Shown: positions 28,077 to 37,573 of the stretch, one piece after another
How the letters are laid out: every line of letters starts with the position of its first letter
Position numbering within the stretch: position 1 is the stretch's first letter
Source of the DNA: Arthrobacter luteolus NBRC 107841
Lineage (GTDB): Bacteria; Actinomycetota; Actinomycetes; Actinomycetales; Micrococcaceae
Length of the DNA stretch: 64,000 bases
Reading direction: 5' to 3'
NCBI RefSeq assembly: GCF_001552075.1
Contig: NZ_BCQM01000001.1
Location: 248,001 to 312,000, forward strand
The notes under the pieces: generated by a model
Database searches by the model: none
Seen by the model: only the letters and a program-made list of their open reading frames with translations
What the model was told of the DNA's origin: nothing
Position numbers and translations under genes: made by a program

Positions 28077-29030
28077 TCAGGACGCGAGTTCCGTCAGCTC
28101 CGCAGCACCGGCGGCCAGCAATTCTTCGGCCATGCGGATGCCCAGGGCACGGGCGCCGTCCTCGTCGACCTGCGAGGTGGAGGAATAGCGCCGCAGTGTG
28201 CGGGCGCCGTCATCGCTGCAGACCACGGCTTCAAGCGAGAGGCCCAGTTCGGTGACGCGTGCCAGTGCACCGATCGGTGCGGTGCAGCCGGCTTCGAGCC
28301 GTGCCAGGAGAGCGCGCTCAGCGGTCACCGTCAGCCGGCTCGCGGTGTCGTCGTAGGCTGCCAGTGCCCGGCTCAGCGGGCCTTCGGCGGCATCGGCGGT
28401 ACGGCATTCCACTGCCAGTGCGCCCTGGCCGGGGGCCGGGAGCATCACTGACGGGTCCAGGAATTCGGACACCATCTCGAGGCGGCCCAACCGGGAGAGA
28501 CCGGCGGCCGCCAGCACCACGGCGTCGAGGTCCCCGGGGCCGCCGTCGACCAGTCCCGCCACACGGGCAAGCCGGGTATCCACGTTGCCGCGGATATCAA
28601 CGATCTCAAGGTCCGGACGCGCCGCGCGCAGCTGGGCTGCCCGCCGCGGAGAGCCGGTGCCGATCTTGGCGCCGGGAGGCAGCTGACCCAGTGTCAGCGC
28701 GTCCCGCGCACAGAGGGCATCGCGCACGTCCACCCGGGCGGGAACCGCCCCGATGGTTAGTCCGCCGGCCTCAGCCGTAGGCAGGTCCTTGAGCGAATGC
28801 ACGGCGACGTCGCAGTCACCGGCAAGCAGCGATTCACGCAGCGCGGCCACGAACACGCCGGTGCCGCCGATCTGGGAAAGCGCTGCCCGGTTGATGTCAC
28901 CTTCGGTTTTCACCCGGACCAGTTCCACGTCGAAGCCGCCCAGGTCGGACAGGGTTTCGGCGACCGTGGTGGTCTGAGTGACGGCCAGCGCGGAGCCGCG
29001 CGTACCGATCAGGACAGGCGAATGCGCCAC
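28077..29030 (-). CDS. hemC: Hydroxymethylbilane synthase
   Basis: A 317-residue enzyme that polymerises four porphobilinogens. IGTRGSALAVTQT is the N-terminal signature and LEAGCTAPIGA contains the Cys (about 249) that carries the dipyrromethane cofactor. HSLKDLPT and GTGSPRRAAQL are substrate-binding segments. The start shares one base with the ferrochelatase stop. Confidence 0.97.
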   Translation of the reverse strand: MAHSPVLIGTRGSALAVTQTTTVAETLSDLGGFDVELVRVKTEGDINRAALSQIGGTGVFVAALRESLLAGDCDVAVHSLKDLPTAEAGGLTIGAVPARVDVRDALCARDALTLGQLPPGAKIGTGSPRRAAQLRAARPDLEIVDIRGNVDTRLARVAGLVDGGPGDLDAVVLAAAGLSRLGRLEMVSEFLDPSVMLPAPGQGALAVECRTADAAEGPLSRALAAYDDTASRLTVTAERALLARLEAGCTAPIGALARVTELGLSLEAVVCSDDGARTLRRYSSTSQVDEDGARALGIRMAEELLAAGAAELTELAS

Positions 29031-30226
29031 TACTGCACACCCACCGTGGAATCGGCGCCCGCGATGGTCGGCTTTTCGCCGCGCAGGTTTGCGCAGCAGC
29101 CGGGCCGGCAGACGTCGTACCAGGGGCCAAGCTTAGTCAGAGCCGGACGCTCGGAAATGGTGTTCTCCACCGTCCGTTCGCAGACCAGGTCAACCAGCCC
29201 GGCCACGAACTTCCCATGGATGCCCGGAGTCGGTGCGCGGTGGGCGGCAAGGCCCAGTTCGGAGCAGGTCTCCATGGCCTCGGTATCGAGGTCCCAGATG
29301 ACTTCCATGTGGTCGCTGACAAAGCCCAGCGGAACAATAACAACACCGTCGACGCCCTTGGCAGGCAGTTCGGCGATCGCGTCGTTGATGTCCGGTTCCA
29401 GCCACGGGGTGTGCGGCGAACCGGAGCGGGACTGGTACACGAGCTGCCAATCCAAGCCGGCTGCTTCAGGGACCCGGTCCATGATGGCCCGGGCGTTGGC
29501 CAGGTGCTGGGCAACGTAGGCGCTGCCTTCTTCGAATTCGCGGTCCCGGGGCCCGGACGCCTCGGCATCGGAGGTAGGGATGGAGTGCGTCGCGAACAGG
29601 ACTTCGATCTTTCCGTCGGCCTTGCCTGCGGCGGCCAGCTGCTCGCGGACCTTCGCCAGGGACTCGCGCGTGCCTTCAACGAAGGGCTCCACGAAGCCGG
29701 GGTGGTCGAAGTACTGGCGGACCTTGTCCACCTGGAGCTTTTTGTCCAGGCCGGTCGCGATGAGGTTCATGCCCAGGTCTTCGCGGTACTGGCGGCAGCT
29801 GGAGTAGCTGGAGTAGACGCTGGTGGTGACCATCAGCAGGCGGCGGTAGCCGGTGTTATAGGCGTCCTGCAGGACATCCTTGATGTACGGGTCCCAGTTG
29901 CGGTTGCCCCACAGCACCGGAAGGTCGATGCCGCGGCTCTTGAGTTCAGCTTCCAGCGCGGCCTTCAGCGCACGGTTCTGCTCGTTGATCGGGCTGATGC
30001 CGCCGTTGGCGCGGTAGTGGGTTGCCACCTCTTCGAGGCGTTCGTCGGGGATGCCGCGGCCGCGGGTGACGTTCCGTAGGAACGGAATAACGTCTTCCTG
30101 GCCTTCGGGTCCGCCAAAGGAAGCGAGCAGGATGGCGTCGTACTTGGCCGGAGCCATCACTCCGTCCTCGCCGACACCCTCAAAGGGGTCGAAACCTTCC
30201 TGGGATTCGGTGGAAAGGGATGTCAT
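29030..30226 (-). CDS. hemH: Coproporphyrin III ferrochelatase (CpfC/HemH)
   Basis: A 398-residue ferrochelatase. ILLASFGGPEGQEDVIPFL begins the catalytic domain; VLFATHSIP holds the metal-site His and VVIVPLGFVSDHMEVIWDLD the acidic partner. Because HemQ is encoded next to it, the substrate is expected to be coproporphyrin III rather than protoporphyrin. CRPGCCAN near the C terminus could bind the iron-sulfur cluster known in actinobacterial enzymes. Overlaps hemQ by 4 bp. Confidence 0.95.
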   Translation of the reverse strand: MTSLSTESQEGFDPFEGVGEDGVMAPAKYDAILLASFGGPEGQEDVIPFLRNVTRGRGIPDERLEEVATHYRANGGISPINEQNRALKAALEAELKSRGIDLPVLWGNRNWDPYIKDVLQDAYNTGYRRLLMVTTSVYSSYSSCRQYREDLGMNLIATGLDKKLQVDKVRQYFDHPGFVEPFVEGTRESLAKVREQLAAAGKADGKIEVLFATHSIPTSDAEASGPRDREFEEGSAYVAQHLANARAIMDRVPEAAGLDWQLVYQSRSGSPHTPWLEPDINDAIAELPAKGVDGVVIVPLGFVSDHMEVIWDLDTEAMETCSELGLAAHRAPTPGIHGKFVAGLVDLVCERTVENTISERPALTKLGPWYDVCRPGCCANLRGEKPTIAGADSTVGVQ

Positions 30227-30927
30227 TTGAGCACCTCGGAAACTTCGGCGGCGGGGATGCGCCGGCCGGTGTAGAACGGAATTTCCTCACGCACATGGTT
30301 GCGCGCTTCGGTTGAGCGCAGGCGGCGCATCATGTCCACGAGGTCCACCAGTTCCGGTGCCTCCAGTGCCAGGAGCCATTCCCAGTCGCCCAGGGCGAAG
30401 GAGGCCACCGTGTTGGCGAGGACCTGCGGGAACTCGCGGCCGAGCTTGCCGTGATCGCGGAGCATGGCGCCGCGCTCTTCGGGAGGCAGCAGGTACCACT
30501 CGTAGGAACGGACGAACGGGTAAACACACACCCAGGTTTCGGGCGCGATGCCGCGGGAGAAGGAAGGCCAGTGGTCCTTGGAGAACTCGGCGTCGCGGTG
30601 CACGCCCATGGCGGACCATACGATTTCGGTGCCGGAGAACAGCTCCGAACGGCGGATCCGGCGTACTGCGGCCTGCAGCGCTTCGGGCTGGCTGCCGTGC
30701 AGCCAGACCATGATGTCGGCATCGGCGCGCATGGCCGAGACATCGTAGATACCGCGGAGCGTAACGTTCTCCGCAGCCAGGCCCTTTTCCAGGACGTCAA
30801 AGTCGCTGACGGCGTTGTCTGTTGTCTCGCGGGGAAGTTCGGAACGCTTGAAAACGGTCCAGAGCGTGAAGAACTGTTCTTGTGTTTCGGCTGTGACAGA
30901 TGCGGTCTGACCCATGGGCTCACTCAT
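30223..30927 (-). CDS. hemQ: Coproheme decarboxylase HemQ (ChdC)
   Basis: A 234-residue chlorite-dismutase-fold enzyme that removes two propionate carboxyls from coproheme to give heme b, the last step of the Gram-positive route. The segment LWTVFKRS and the second-half segment WVCVYPFVRSYEWYLLP are typical of ChdC. I chose ATG 30927; longer in-frame starts lack support. Placed between cgoX-type hemY and hemH, confirming the coproporphyrin-dependent pathway. Confidence 0.95.
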   Translation of the reverse strand: MSEPMGQTASVTAETQEQFFTLWTVFKRSELPRETTDNAVSDFDVLEKGLAAENVTLRGIYDVSAMRADADIMVWLHGSQPEALQAAVRRIRRSELFSGTEIVWSAMGVHRDAEFSKDHWPSFSRGIAPETWVCVYPFVRSYEWYLLPPEERGAMLRDHGKLGREFPQVLANTVASFALGDWEWLLALEAPELVDLVDMMRRLRSTEARNHVREEIPFYTGRRIPAAEVSEVLK

Positions 30928-30998
30928 GTTTAACAGTCTGCCGCGTTGGACAGACTTAGGCGAAATGCGAACTTCTACGTTCTGTAGAACAAAATCGA

Positions 30999-32447
30999 TT
31001 ATTCCACGGTTTGGACGGCCTCCGCGAGGCGGAGGCTTCGCTGGCGGGTATCGGAAGTAACAGCTGCCAGCCCGGTCCCGGCCAGCCAGGCCCCCACCAC
31101 CTCCAGCCCGTCGACTGCAGCAACGGCCGAGCGGACAGCGGCTACCCGGTCTGCATGCCCGACGGCGGCAGATGGCAGGGCGCCCACCCAGCGGACAACA
31201 TCCCAGCCGATAACATCGGCTTCCTCCACCGGGGTCTGTAAAAGCACCGACGCGTCCGCCAGGGCAGCCCGGAAGAGTTCTTCGTCCGGGCGCAGGGCCG
31301 TGGTGTCGGCTTCCTCCCCCGCCCCCAGCCCGCGCCCATAGGACAGGCGCAGCACATGCGTACCGGGGCCGGTGGAATCTGCCAGCCACTGCCACTTGGC
31401 GGTGGCATGGGTCAGGGCCTTCGCCTGCACCTGGTCAGCGTCGCGGGCCACGAGAACACCGGTGCCGCGCGGCATCGCGTCCAGCTCCGGCTGGTCCACC
31501 ACCAGCGTTACCAGCGCGACCCCCGGCCCGGGTTCGGGGCGGTAGTCCGCCAGCTCAGGCACCACCCGGGCCAGCAGATCGACGGCGGCCGGTCCCTCCG
31601 TGGCAACCACCACGGCGTCGGCGTCCAGCACCCGTTCCCCGGTGGCGATCCGGAATCCTGTGCCGGTCCGTTCGATGCTCACGGCTGGTGTGCCAGTTTC
31701 CAAATGGACGCCACGGGACGCGAGGTCAGAGGTCAGCGCCGTTGTCAGCGTCCCCATGCCGCCTCTCAATGACGCAACAGTGGATCCTGCCGGCGCCGCC
31801 TTGCGCATGGCCCCGACGGCAGCGGACAGCGAGCCGTGCTCTGCCATCGCCTTGCGCAGTCCGGGTGCCACGGAATCGACGTCGAGCACGTCCGGATCCG
31901 CGGAGTAGACTCCGCCGACCACCGGTGCGACCAGCCGTTTCAGGACGGCCTCGCCCATCCGGGCGCGCACCACCTCACCCAGGCTCACCTTGTCCTTGCG
32001 CAGCAGCGGCGCGACTGGCAGCACGCGGTCCAGGGCGGCACGCGCGGCCCCCACCCGGCCGATGGCCTTGACGATTTCGTCAGCGCGCGGATCGGCCGGA
32101 ATGCCCAGCAGCCCGCTCTGCGGCATCCGCTGCGCAGACTGGGCCAGGTCCGTTCCGCCCAGCTGCAGCCAGGCACCGCCGGGATGTGGCTGGACGATGT
32201 TCCCGGCCAGTCCCAGTTCCTCAATCAGGGCCGGTACCGCCGGAGACCGGGTGGCGTACGATTCGGCGCCGCTGTCCAGGCTCAGTCCGGCTACCTGATG
32301 GCTGCCGACACAGCCGCCGAAGCTCTTCCCGGCTTCGAGGACGGTAACGTCCAGGCCTTCGCGGGAGAGATCACGGGCGGCGATGAGTCCCGAGATTCCG
32401 CCGCCAATGACGACGGCGGACCGGCGCGGGGATGCGGTGCCGGGCAT
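30999..32447 (-). CDS. hemY: Coproporphyrinogen III oxidase (CgoX/HemY type)
   Basis: A 482-residue FAD-dependent oxidase. The dinucleotide-binding motif VVIGGGISGLIAARDLSREG is at the N terminus, and the C-terminal FAD motif is near GAWLAGTGLAAV. By context it oxidises coproporphyrinogen III. ATG at 32447 follows the hemE stop by two bases, so it is translated from the same mRNA. Confidence 0.94.
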   Translation of the reverse strand: MPGTASPRRSAVVIGGGISGLIAARDLSREGLDVTVLEAGKSFGGCVGSHQVAGLSLDSGAESYATRSPAVPALIEELGLAGNIVQPHPGGAWLQLGGTDLAQSAQRMPQSGLLGIPADPRADEIVKAIGRVGAARAALDRVLPVAPLLRKDKVSLGEVVRARMGEAVLKRLVAPVVGGVYSADPDVLDVDSVAPGLRKAMAEHGSLSAAVGAMRKAAPAGSTVASLRGGMGTLTTALTSDLASRGVHLETGTPAVSIERTGTGFRIATGERVLDADAVVVATEGPAAVDLLARVVPELADYRPEPGPGVALVTLVVDQPELDAMPRGTGVLVARDADQVQAKALTHATAKWQWLADSTGPGTHVLRLSYGRGLGAGEEADTTALRPDEELFRAALADASVLLQTPVEEADVIGWDVVRWVGALPSAAVGHADRVAAVRSAVAAVDGLEVVGAWLAGTGLAAVTSDTRQRSLRLAEAVQTVE

Positions 32448-32449
32448 GG

Positions 32450-33511
32450 TTACGGCTCCACTGAGTGAATGAGTTCCACGACCCGGGTCAGCACCTCCGG
32501 GTCGGTGTCCGGCGGCACGCCGTGGCCGAGGTTCACGACGTGGCCCGGAGCTGCGGCTCCGGCGGCGAGCACGCTGCGGACATGTGCTTCCAAAACCTCC
32601 CACGGGGCGGAGAGCAGCGCGGGATCGATGTTCCCCTGCAGCGGCACGCTGCCGCCAAGGCGGCGGTTGGCCTCATCCAGCGGCAGGCGGTAGTCGACAC
32701 CTACGACGTCGACGCCGACGTCCCGCATCGCGGCCAGCAGCTCGGAGGTTCCGGTGCCAAAGTGCACCAGCGGCGCCCCCAGGTCACGGACGTGGTCCAG
32801 CGCCCGGGCGGAGGCCGGTGCAACGTGGTTGGTGTAATCGGCCAGGCTGAGGGAGCCGGCCCAGGAGTCGAAGAGCTGGCCGGCACTGGCACCGGCTTCC
32901 AGCTGCGCGCGCAGGAACATGCCGGAGGCATCTGCGGCCCAGTCCGTCAGCGCCTTCCAGGTCTGCGGGTCGCCGTGCATCATGGTGCGCGGACCCAGGT
33001 GGTCCCGGGAGGGGCGGCCTTCCACCATGTAGGCCGCGAGGGTGAAGGGGGCCCCAGCGAAACCGATCAGCGGAGTCTTGCCGAGCTGGTCCACGGTCAG
33101 GCGCACGGCTTCCCGGATCGGTTCCAGGGCTGCCTCCGTAAGCTGCGGCAGGGCCGCGACATCGGCGGCGCTGCGGATCGGGGATCCGAGCACGGGGCCC
33201 ACGCCCGGAACGATATCCACGTCCACCCCGGCCAGCTTGAGCGGAATCACAATGTCGGAGAAGAAGATCCCCGCGTCGACGTTATGCCGGCGCACCGGCT
33301 GAAGGGTGATTTCGGAGGCCATTTCCGGCAGCAGGCAGGATTCCAGCATGCCGGTGCCTTCACGCAGCTTCCGGTACTCAGGAAGCGACCGCCCGGCCTG
33401 GCGCATGAACCAGACCGGCCTCCGGGACGGAGTTCCGCCGCGGTAGGCGGTGATGAGCGGGGAATCGGCCGTGCGGCCATCCATGAGCGGATGAGTGGCG
33501 CTGAGAGTCAT
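32450..33511 (-). CDS. hemE: Uroporphyrinogen decarboxylase
   Basis: A 353-residue enzyme that decarboxylates four acetate side chains of uroporphyrinogen III. RPVWFMRQAGRSLPEYR and GFAGAPFTLAAYMVEG are the family signatures. ATG at 33511 has a GGGGAG site and a possible TATCCT -10 about 30 bp upstream. First gene of the eight-gene minus-strand heme unit and divergent from hemA. Confidence 0.97.
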   Translation of the reverse strand: MTLSATHPLMDGRTADSPLITAYRGGTPSRRPVWFMRQAGRSLPEYRKLREGTGMLESCLLPEMASEITLQPVRRHNVDAGIFFSDIVIPLKLAGVDVDIVPGVGPVLGSPIRSAADVAALPQLTEAALEPIREAVRLTVDQLGKTPLIGFAGAPFTLAAYMVEGRPSRDHLGPRTMMHGDPQTWKALTDWAADASGMFLRAQLEAGASAGQLFDSWAGSLSLADYTNHVAPASARALDHVRDLGAPLVHFGTGTSELLAAMRDVGVDVVGVDYRLPLDEANRRLGGSVPLQGNIDPALLSAPWEVLEAHVRSVLAAGAAAPGHVVNLGHGVPPDTDPEVLTRVVELIHSVEP

Positions 33512-33540
33512 GAATTGATTCTCCCCAAATTTCCCGCGGA

Positions 33541-33546
33541 AGGATA
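33541..33546 (-). promoter_or_regulatory. Possible -10 of the heme operon
   Basis: TATCCT on the minus strand lies 29 bp before the hemE ATG, leaving room for a short leader with the GGGGAG ribosome site. Confidence 0.35.
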
Positions 33547-33665
33547 ACCGGGGCAACGCACCGGGTGCCCGTCGGGCGGCCCGGGCGCTGCCGGCTGCGT
33601 CCCGGATCACCCGTCATCTGCCCGTCTTTGGAGGCTCCGATGCCACCGAATACGGATTGCGTGGC

Positions 33666-33671
33666 TACTAT
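33666..33671 (+). promoter_or_regulatory. Possible -10 of hemA
   Basis: TACTAT ends 9 nt before the hemA GTG, so the leader would be only 2-3 nt. No ribosome site is visible. Confidence 0.35.
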
Positions 33672-33680
33672 TAAGCCACT

Positions 33681-35027
33681 GTGGTACTTCTTTCCCTTAT
33701 TGCGACACACTCTGACGTAGACCTGGAAACCGTTGCCCGGCTCAGTGCCGGCGCGCCCGAGGTCCCTTCCTCCCTGCTGGAAAGCGGCCCGGCGGTATCG
33801 GGGGCAGTGATCCTTGCCACCTGCAACCGGTTCGAGGTCTACTGCGAAGCCCGCTCCGACGCGGACGTCGAGGCCGCGCGCTCTGCTGCAATTGCCGAAA
33901 TCAGCCGGCATTCCGGATTGGACGAGGACCTGGTGTCCCGTTCCTTCACCACCAACACGGGCCAGGATGTAGCCAAGCACCTGTTCGCCGTCGGCGCCGG
34001 ACTGGACTCCGCCGTCGTTGGTGAACGCGAAATTGCCGGCCAGGTCCGCCGCGCGCTGATCGAGGCACAGGAAAAGGGGACCGCCAGCGGCACCCTGACC
34101 CGCCTCTTCCAGACAGCCTCCCGCACCGCCAAGGACGTTGGTGCGCTGACGGCGCTGGGTAAGCGCGGCCTCTCCATCGTCTCGGTCGCCCTGGAACTTG
34201 CCACCGATCTTTCCGAGGACATCGACTGGCGGAATAAGGCAGTCGTCGTCTTCGGCACCGGCGCCTATGCGGGAGCCACCATGGCCCTCCTGAAAGAGCG
34301 CGGCTGCACCGACATCTCTGTGTATTCGTCCTCCGGCCGTGCCGAGTCATTCACCGCTTCGCGCGGCGGAACCGCCCTGGACAGTGCCGCCCTTGGACCG
34401 GCAGTGGCCCGCGCGGACGTTGTGATTGGCTGCTCCGGCTCCGAGAACCAGGTCAGCGCCGATGACATCCGCCGGGTCCGGGCGGAGTCCGGCAAACCGC
34501 TGATCATCATCGACCTCGCCTTGACGCATGATTTCGATCCTGACGTCCGCGAAATTGACGGTGTCGACCTCATCACCCTCGAATCCGTCCGGCTCGCGGC
34601 CCCGGCTGAGCAGGCCGAGTCCCTCCAGCAGGCCAACCGGATCGTTTCAGACGCAGCCCAGGCCTTCTCCGAAGCCCAGCTAAGCCGCGAAATGGATTCC
34701 GCCATCGTTGCCCTGCGCCGCCACACCCTCGGCGTACTGGACAAGGAACTGGAAAAGGTACGCGCCCAGCACGGCTGCACCGGTGCTGCTGAGGAAGTCG
34801 AATTTGCCATGCGCCGCATGGTCAAGGCGCTGCTCCATGTTCCGGCTGTCCGCGCCCGTGAACTGGCTGCCAGCGGCCAGCAGGAGGAATACGTCCGCGG
34901 GCTTGAAGCCGTGTACGGAATCACCGTCGGAAAGACCGCGGAGACACCGCCTGCCGCCGTCGAGCAGCCCGCCACCGCAGCCCTCGAACCTGATGACGAA
35001 GCCGCCGGCCACAGCCGGTCCGCCTAA
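33681..35027 (+). CDS. hemA: Glutamyl-tRNA reductase
   Basis: A 448-residue NADPH-dependent enzyme that reduces glutamyl-tRNA to glutamate-1-semialdehyde, the first and usually rate-limiting heme step. The active-site Cys48 is in [28 protein letters not shown] and the NADPH-binding [14 protein letters not shown] follow. The C-terminal dimerisation domain is followed by a disordered Ala/Glu tail. GTG start without a ribosome site. It stands alone on the plus strand, facing the remaining heme genes. Confidence 0.97.
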   Translation: MVLLSLIATHSDVDLETVARLSAGAPEVPSSLLESGPAVSGAVILATCNRFEVYCEARSDADVEAARSAAIAEISRHSGLDEDLVSRSFTTNTGQDVAKHLFAVGAGLDSAVVGEREIAGQVRRALIEAQEKGTASGTLTRLFQTASRTAKDVGALTALGKRGLSIVSVALELATDLSEDIDWRNKAVVVFGTGAYAGATMALLKERGCTDISVYSSSGRAESFTASRGGTALDSAALGPAVARADVVIGCSGSENQVSADDIRRVRAESGKPLIIIDLALTHDFDPDVREIDGVDLITLESVRLAAPAEQAESLQQANRIVSDAAQAFSEAQLSREMDSAIVALRRHTLGVLDKELEKVRAQHGCTGAAEEVEFAMRRMVKALLHVPAVRARELAASGQQEEYVRGLEAVYGITVGKTAETPPAAVEQPATAALEPDDEAAGHSRSA

Positions 35028-35051
35028 CAGCCTCCTTCGGATCCGCTGCGG

Positions 35052-36221
35052 CTAGTAGACAGGTTTGTGCGGCTCCACCTCGCGCACCCAGTCAAGTACC
35101 CCGCCGCTGACGTTGAACGCGCGTTCATATCCCCTGCCGCGCAGGAAGGCCGTCACCTCCGCCGAACGTCCCCCGGACTTGCAGTGCACGTAGACGGTGC
35201 GCAGCGGATCCGGAACCACGCTTCCGGAGAGAATTCCGGCCCGCGGCACCAGGTCCGCCCCTTCGATGCTGACGATTTCGTGTTCCCCGGGCTCCCGCAC
35301 GTCCAGCAGGTCGAAGTCGGCACGGCCGGCCCGGCGGTCGGCCAGCAGGATGGCGAGCTCCGCAACGCCGATGCTCGGGACGGGTTCAGCGTCCCCGGCC
35401 GGAGTCAGGCCGCAGAAGGACTGGTAGTCAATGAGTTCCGTGACAGGGGCACGCTCGGGGTCGGCCCGCAGACCCACCTCCCGCCAGCTCATGTCCAGGG
35501 CGTTGAAGACCAGGAGCCGGCCCAGCAGCGGGCGTCCCGTTCCGGTGATCAGCTTGATCGCCTCGTTGACCATCACTGATCCGACTTGGGCGCATAGGAC
35601 GCCCAGGACCCCGCCTTCGGCGCAGGAGGGTACGGCACCGGGCGCGGGCGGCTCGGGGTAGAGATCCCGGTAGGTCGGGCCGTGCGCACCCCAGAAAACG
35701 CTCACCTGGCCATCGAACCGGAGGATGGATCCCCAGACATACGGTTTGCGCAGGATTTCCGCGGCATCATTGACGAGGTAGCGGGTGGCGAAGTTGTCCG
35801 TTCCGTCCAGGATGAGGTCATAGCCGGCGAAAATCTCCAGGACATTTCCCGCATCCAGGTGAACCTCGTGCAGGACGACGTTCACCAGCGGATTCAGCGC
35901 CAGCACTGCGGCGCGGGCGGACTCCGCCTTGGAGCGCCCGACATCCGCCGCCGTATGGATCACCTGGCGCTGGAGGTTCGAGGTTTCCACGGTGTCCTCG
36001 TCCACGATGCCCAGCGTTCCCACTCCCGCCGCAGCCAGATACAACAGGGCGGGCGAGCCCAGTCCCCCGGCACCGATCACCAGCACCCGGGCGTTCTTCA
36101 GGCGAAGCTGCGCCGGGACGCCGAATCCGGGGAGAATGAGGTGCCGTGAATAGCGTTCTGCCTCTTCACGGCTCAGTTCCGGGGCCGGGTCGACCAGCGG
36201 CGGCAGATCAGCAGTACTCAT
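35052..36221 (-). CDS. moeB: MoeB/MoeZ-type adenylyltransferase with rhodanese domain
   Basis: A 389-residue E1-like enzyme that adenylates sulfur-carrier proteins (MoaD or ThiS type). The N-terminal half has VLVIGAGGLGSPALLYLAAAG and the ATP-site NLQRQ segment. The last 100 residues are a rhodanese domain with persulfide-forming VHCKSGGRSAEV. The usual paired CxxC zinc motif is not obvious, as in many actinobacterial MoeZ-like proteins. No other molybdopterin or thiamine gene is in the window, so the partner is unknown. Confidence 0.88.
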   Translation of the reverse strand: MSTADLPPLVDPAPELSREEAERYSRHLILPGFGVPAQLRLKNARVLVIGAGGLGSPALLYLAAAGVGTLGIVDEDTVETSNLQRQVIHTAADVGRSKAESARAAVLALNPLVNVVLHEVHLDAGNVLEIFAGYDLILDGTDNFATRYLVNDAAEILRKPYVWGSILRFDGQVSVFWGAHGPTYRDLYPEPPAPGAVPSCAEGGVLGVLCAQVGSVMVNEAIKLITGTGRPLLGRLLVFNALDMSWREVGLRADPERAPVTELIDYQSFCGLTPAGDAEPVPSIGVAELAILLADRRAGRADFDLLDVREPGEHEIVSIEGADLVPRAGILSGSVVPDPLRTVYVHCKSGGRSAEVTAFLRGRGYERAFNVSGGVLDWVREVEPHKPVY

Positions 36222-36295
36222 GCCTTCCAATCTATGCCCACGGGCGGAGGGAATTCGAGAGCTGCGCCACATGCGGCGCCCGGTTCGCTTCCCTG

Positions 36296-36316
36296 CCGGT
36301 TACCGGTGGGTAAACT
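36296..36316 (+). promoter_or_regulatory. Palindrome and -10 upstream of the tetR gene
   Basis: CCGGTTACCGG (36296-36306) is a perfect 11-bp dyad, 5 bp before a -10-like TAAACT (36311-36316). It may be the operator of the TetR protein encoded 56 bp downstream. Confidence 0.4.
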
Positions 36317-36371
36317 GTTGTTCGATTGCGCCGGGTGTGAACCCGGGAAAACTCTGAGAGGCCCTTCACAC

Positions 36372-36986
36372 GTGAGCAACCAGCCCGCCGGCAAGTCCAC
36401 CCGGCTCCCCCGGGAAGAACGCCGCAGGCAACTGATGCAGGCGGCGCAGGAAGTTTTCGTCAGCCACGGTTTCCACGGTGCCGCCATGGATGAGATCGCC
36501 GAGACCGCGCAGGTCAGCAAGCCGGTGCTCTACCAGCATTTTCCCGGCAAGCGCGAACTCTACCTGGCCCTGCTGGAGGACCACCTGGGCACGCTGACCC
36601 GGTTCCTGCAGACCGCGCTGACCTCCACCACGGATAACAAGCTCCGGGTCCGTGAGACCATGCGGGCCTACTTCCGTTTCGTGGCCCAGGACAGCCAGGG
36701 GCACCGGCTCGTCTTCGAGTCGGACCTGACCAGCGACAAGGAAGTCAGCTCGCGGATCGAAGAATTCAATGCACGGTTCGCCAGCGACATCGCCGACGTG
36801 ATCGCCGAGGACACCAAGCTCTCCCATATCGAGGCAACCCTTCTGGGCCGGGCCATGGCGGGAATGGCGCAGGTCAGCGCCCGCTACTGGCTGGAGACCG
36901 GCGGCGATCTGGACATCGATGCCGCCAGTGAGCTGGTCTACCGTTTAGCTTGGCGCGGAATCAGCCGTTTCCCCAAGGAAATCTAG
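36372..36986 (+). CDS. TetR family transcriptional regulator
   Basis: A 204-residue repressor. The N-terminal helix-turn-helix covers about residues 15-62, with AMDEIAETAQVSKPVLYQHFPGKRELY. The ligand domain is of unknown specificity. GTG at 36372 preceded by GAGAGG. Divergent from the MoeB-like gene and directly followed by DUF3107, a neighbour often seen in Actinobacteria. Target genes cannot be deduced. Confidence 0.9.
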   Translation: MSNQPAGKSTRLPREERRRQLMQAAQEVFVSHGFHGAAMDEIAETAQVSKPVLYQHFPGKRELYLALLEDHLGTLTRFLQTALTSTTDNKLRVRETMRAYFRFVAQDSQGHRLVFESDLTSDKEVSSRIEEFNARFASDIADVIAEDTKLSHIEATLLGRAMAGMAQVSARYWLETGGDLDIDAASELVYRLAWRGISRFPKEI

Positions 36987-37031
36987 AGTAGATTTCATTC
37001 CACTGAGTTCATTTAAACAGGAGGCACCACG

Positions 37032-37256
37032 GTGGAAGTTAAGATCGGTATCCAGAACGTCGGACGCGAGATTGTTTTCGAGTCCGGGCAGAGCGCGGAC
37101 CAGGTCGCCGACACCGTCGCCGAGGCCATTAACGGCGCGAAGGAACTGCGCCTGACGGATGAAAAGGGACGCCTCATTATCGTTCCCGCTGGTGTTATCG
37201 GATATGTCGAGATTGGCGCGGAGGAAGTACGCCGCGTCGGATTCGGCGCTCTCTAG
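37032..37256 (+). CDS. DUF3107 family small protein
   Basis: A 74-residue acidic protein, complete for the family, with MEVKIGIQNVGREI and VPAGVIGYVEIG. AGGAGG precedes the GTG start by 7 bases. The family is widespread in Actinobacteria, also described as ATP-binding in some annotations, but has no firm function. It probably shares a transcript with the tetR gene and the small membrane protein that follows 7 bp later. Confidence 0.9.
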   Translation: MEVKIGIQNVGREIVFESGQSADQVADTVAEAINGAKELRLTDEKGRLIIVPAGVIGYVEIGAEEVRRVGFGAL

Positions 37257-37263
37257 GCCACCC

Positions 37264-37566
37264 ATGCTGGAGCTGATGCTTGCCGCCGCCGGCACCGTCT
37301 CCGCCGGTTTCATCATTTGGGGTGCCGACCGGCGCAGGCAGCGGTACGGCATTCTCCTGCTGCCGGGGATCTCCCTGGCGGCAGGGCTCCTGGCCTGGAT
37401 CATCCTGCAGTTTTCCGGTACCGGTGCCAGCTCCGAATTTGCCTGGCTGACGTGGGCTGTTCCAGTGGCTGTCGGCCCCGCGGCGGCCGTTGCCGCGGCT
37501 CTGACCGTGGTTCCTCCGCGCAGCGCACGGGATAACGCCGAGCTGGAACGCATTCTGAAGCTCTAG
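37264..37566 (+). CDS. Small membrane protein of unknown function
   Basis: A 100-residue protein with three hydrophobic segments (about 3-20, 28-50 and 62-85) and a charged C-terminal tail. I do not recognise a family. ATG at 37264 begins 7 bp after the DUF3107 stop, consistent with co-transcription. Confidence 0.7.
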   Translation: MLELMLAAAGTVSAGFIIWGADRRRQRYGILLLPGISLAAGLLAWIILQFSGTGASSEFAWLTWAVPVAVGPAAAVAAALTVVPPRSARDNAELERILKL

Positions 37567-37573
37567 CCCGCGG

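Noticed and set aside
35052-36221. MoeB-like gene as part of a molybdopterin or thiamine operon
   Set aside because: No moa, moe, mog or thi gene is adjacent; only the enzyme family, not the pathway, can be stated.
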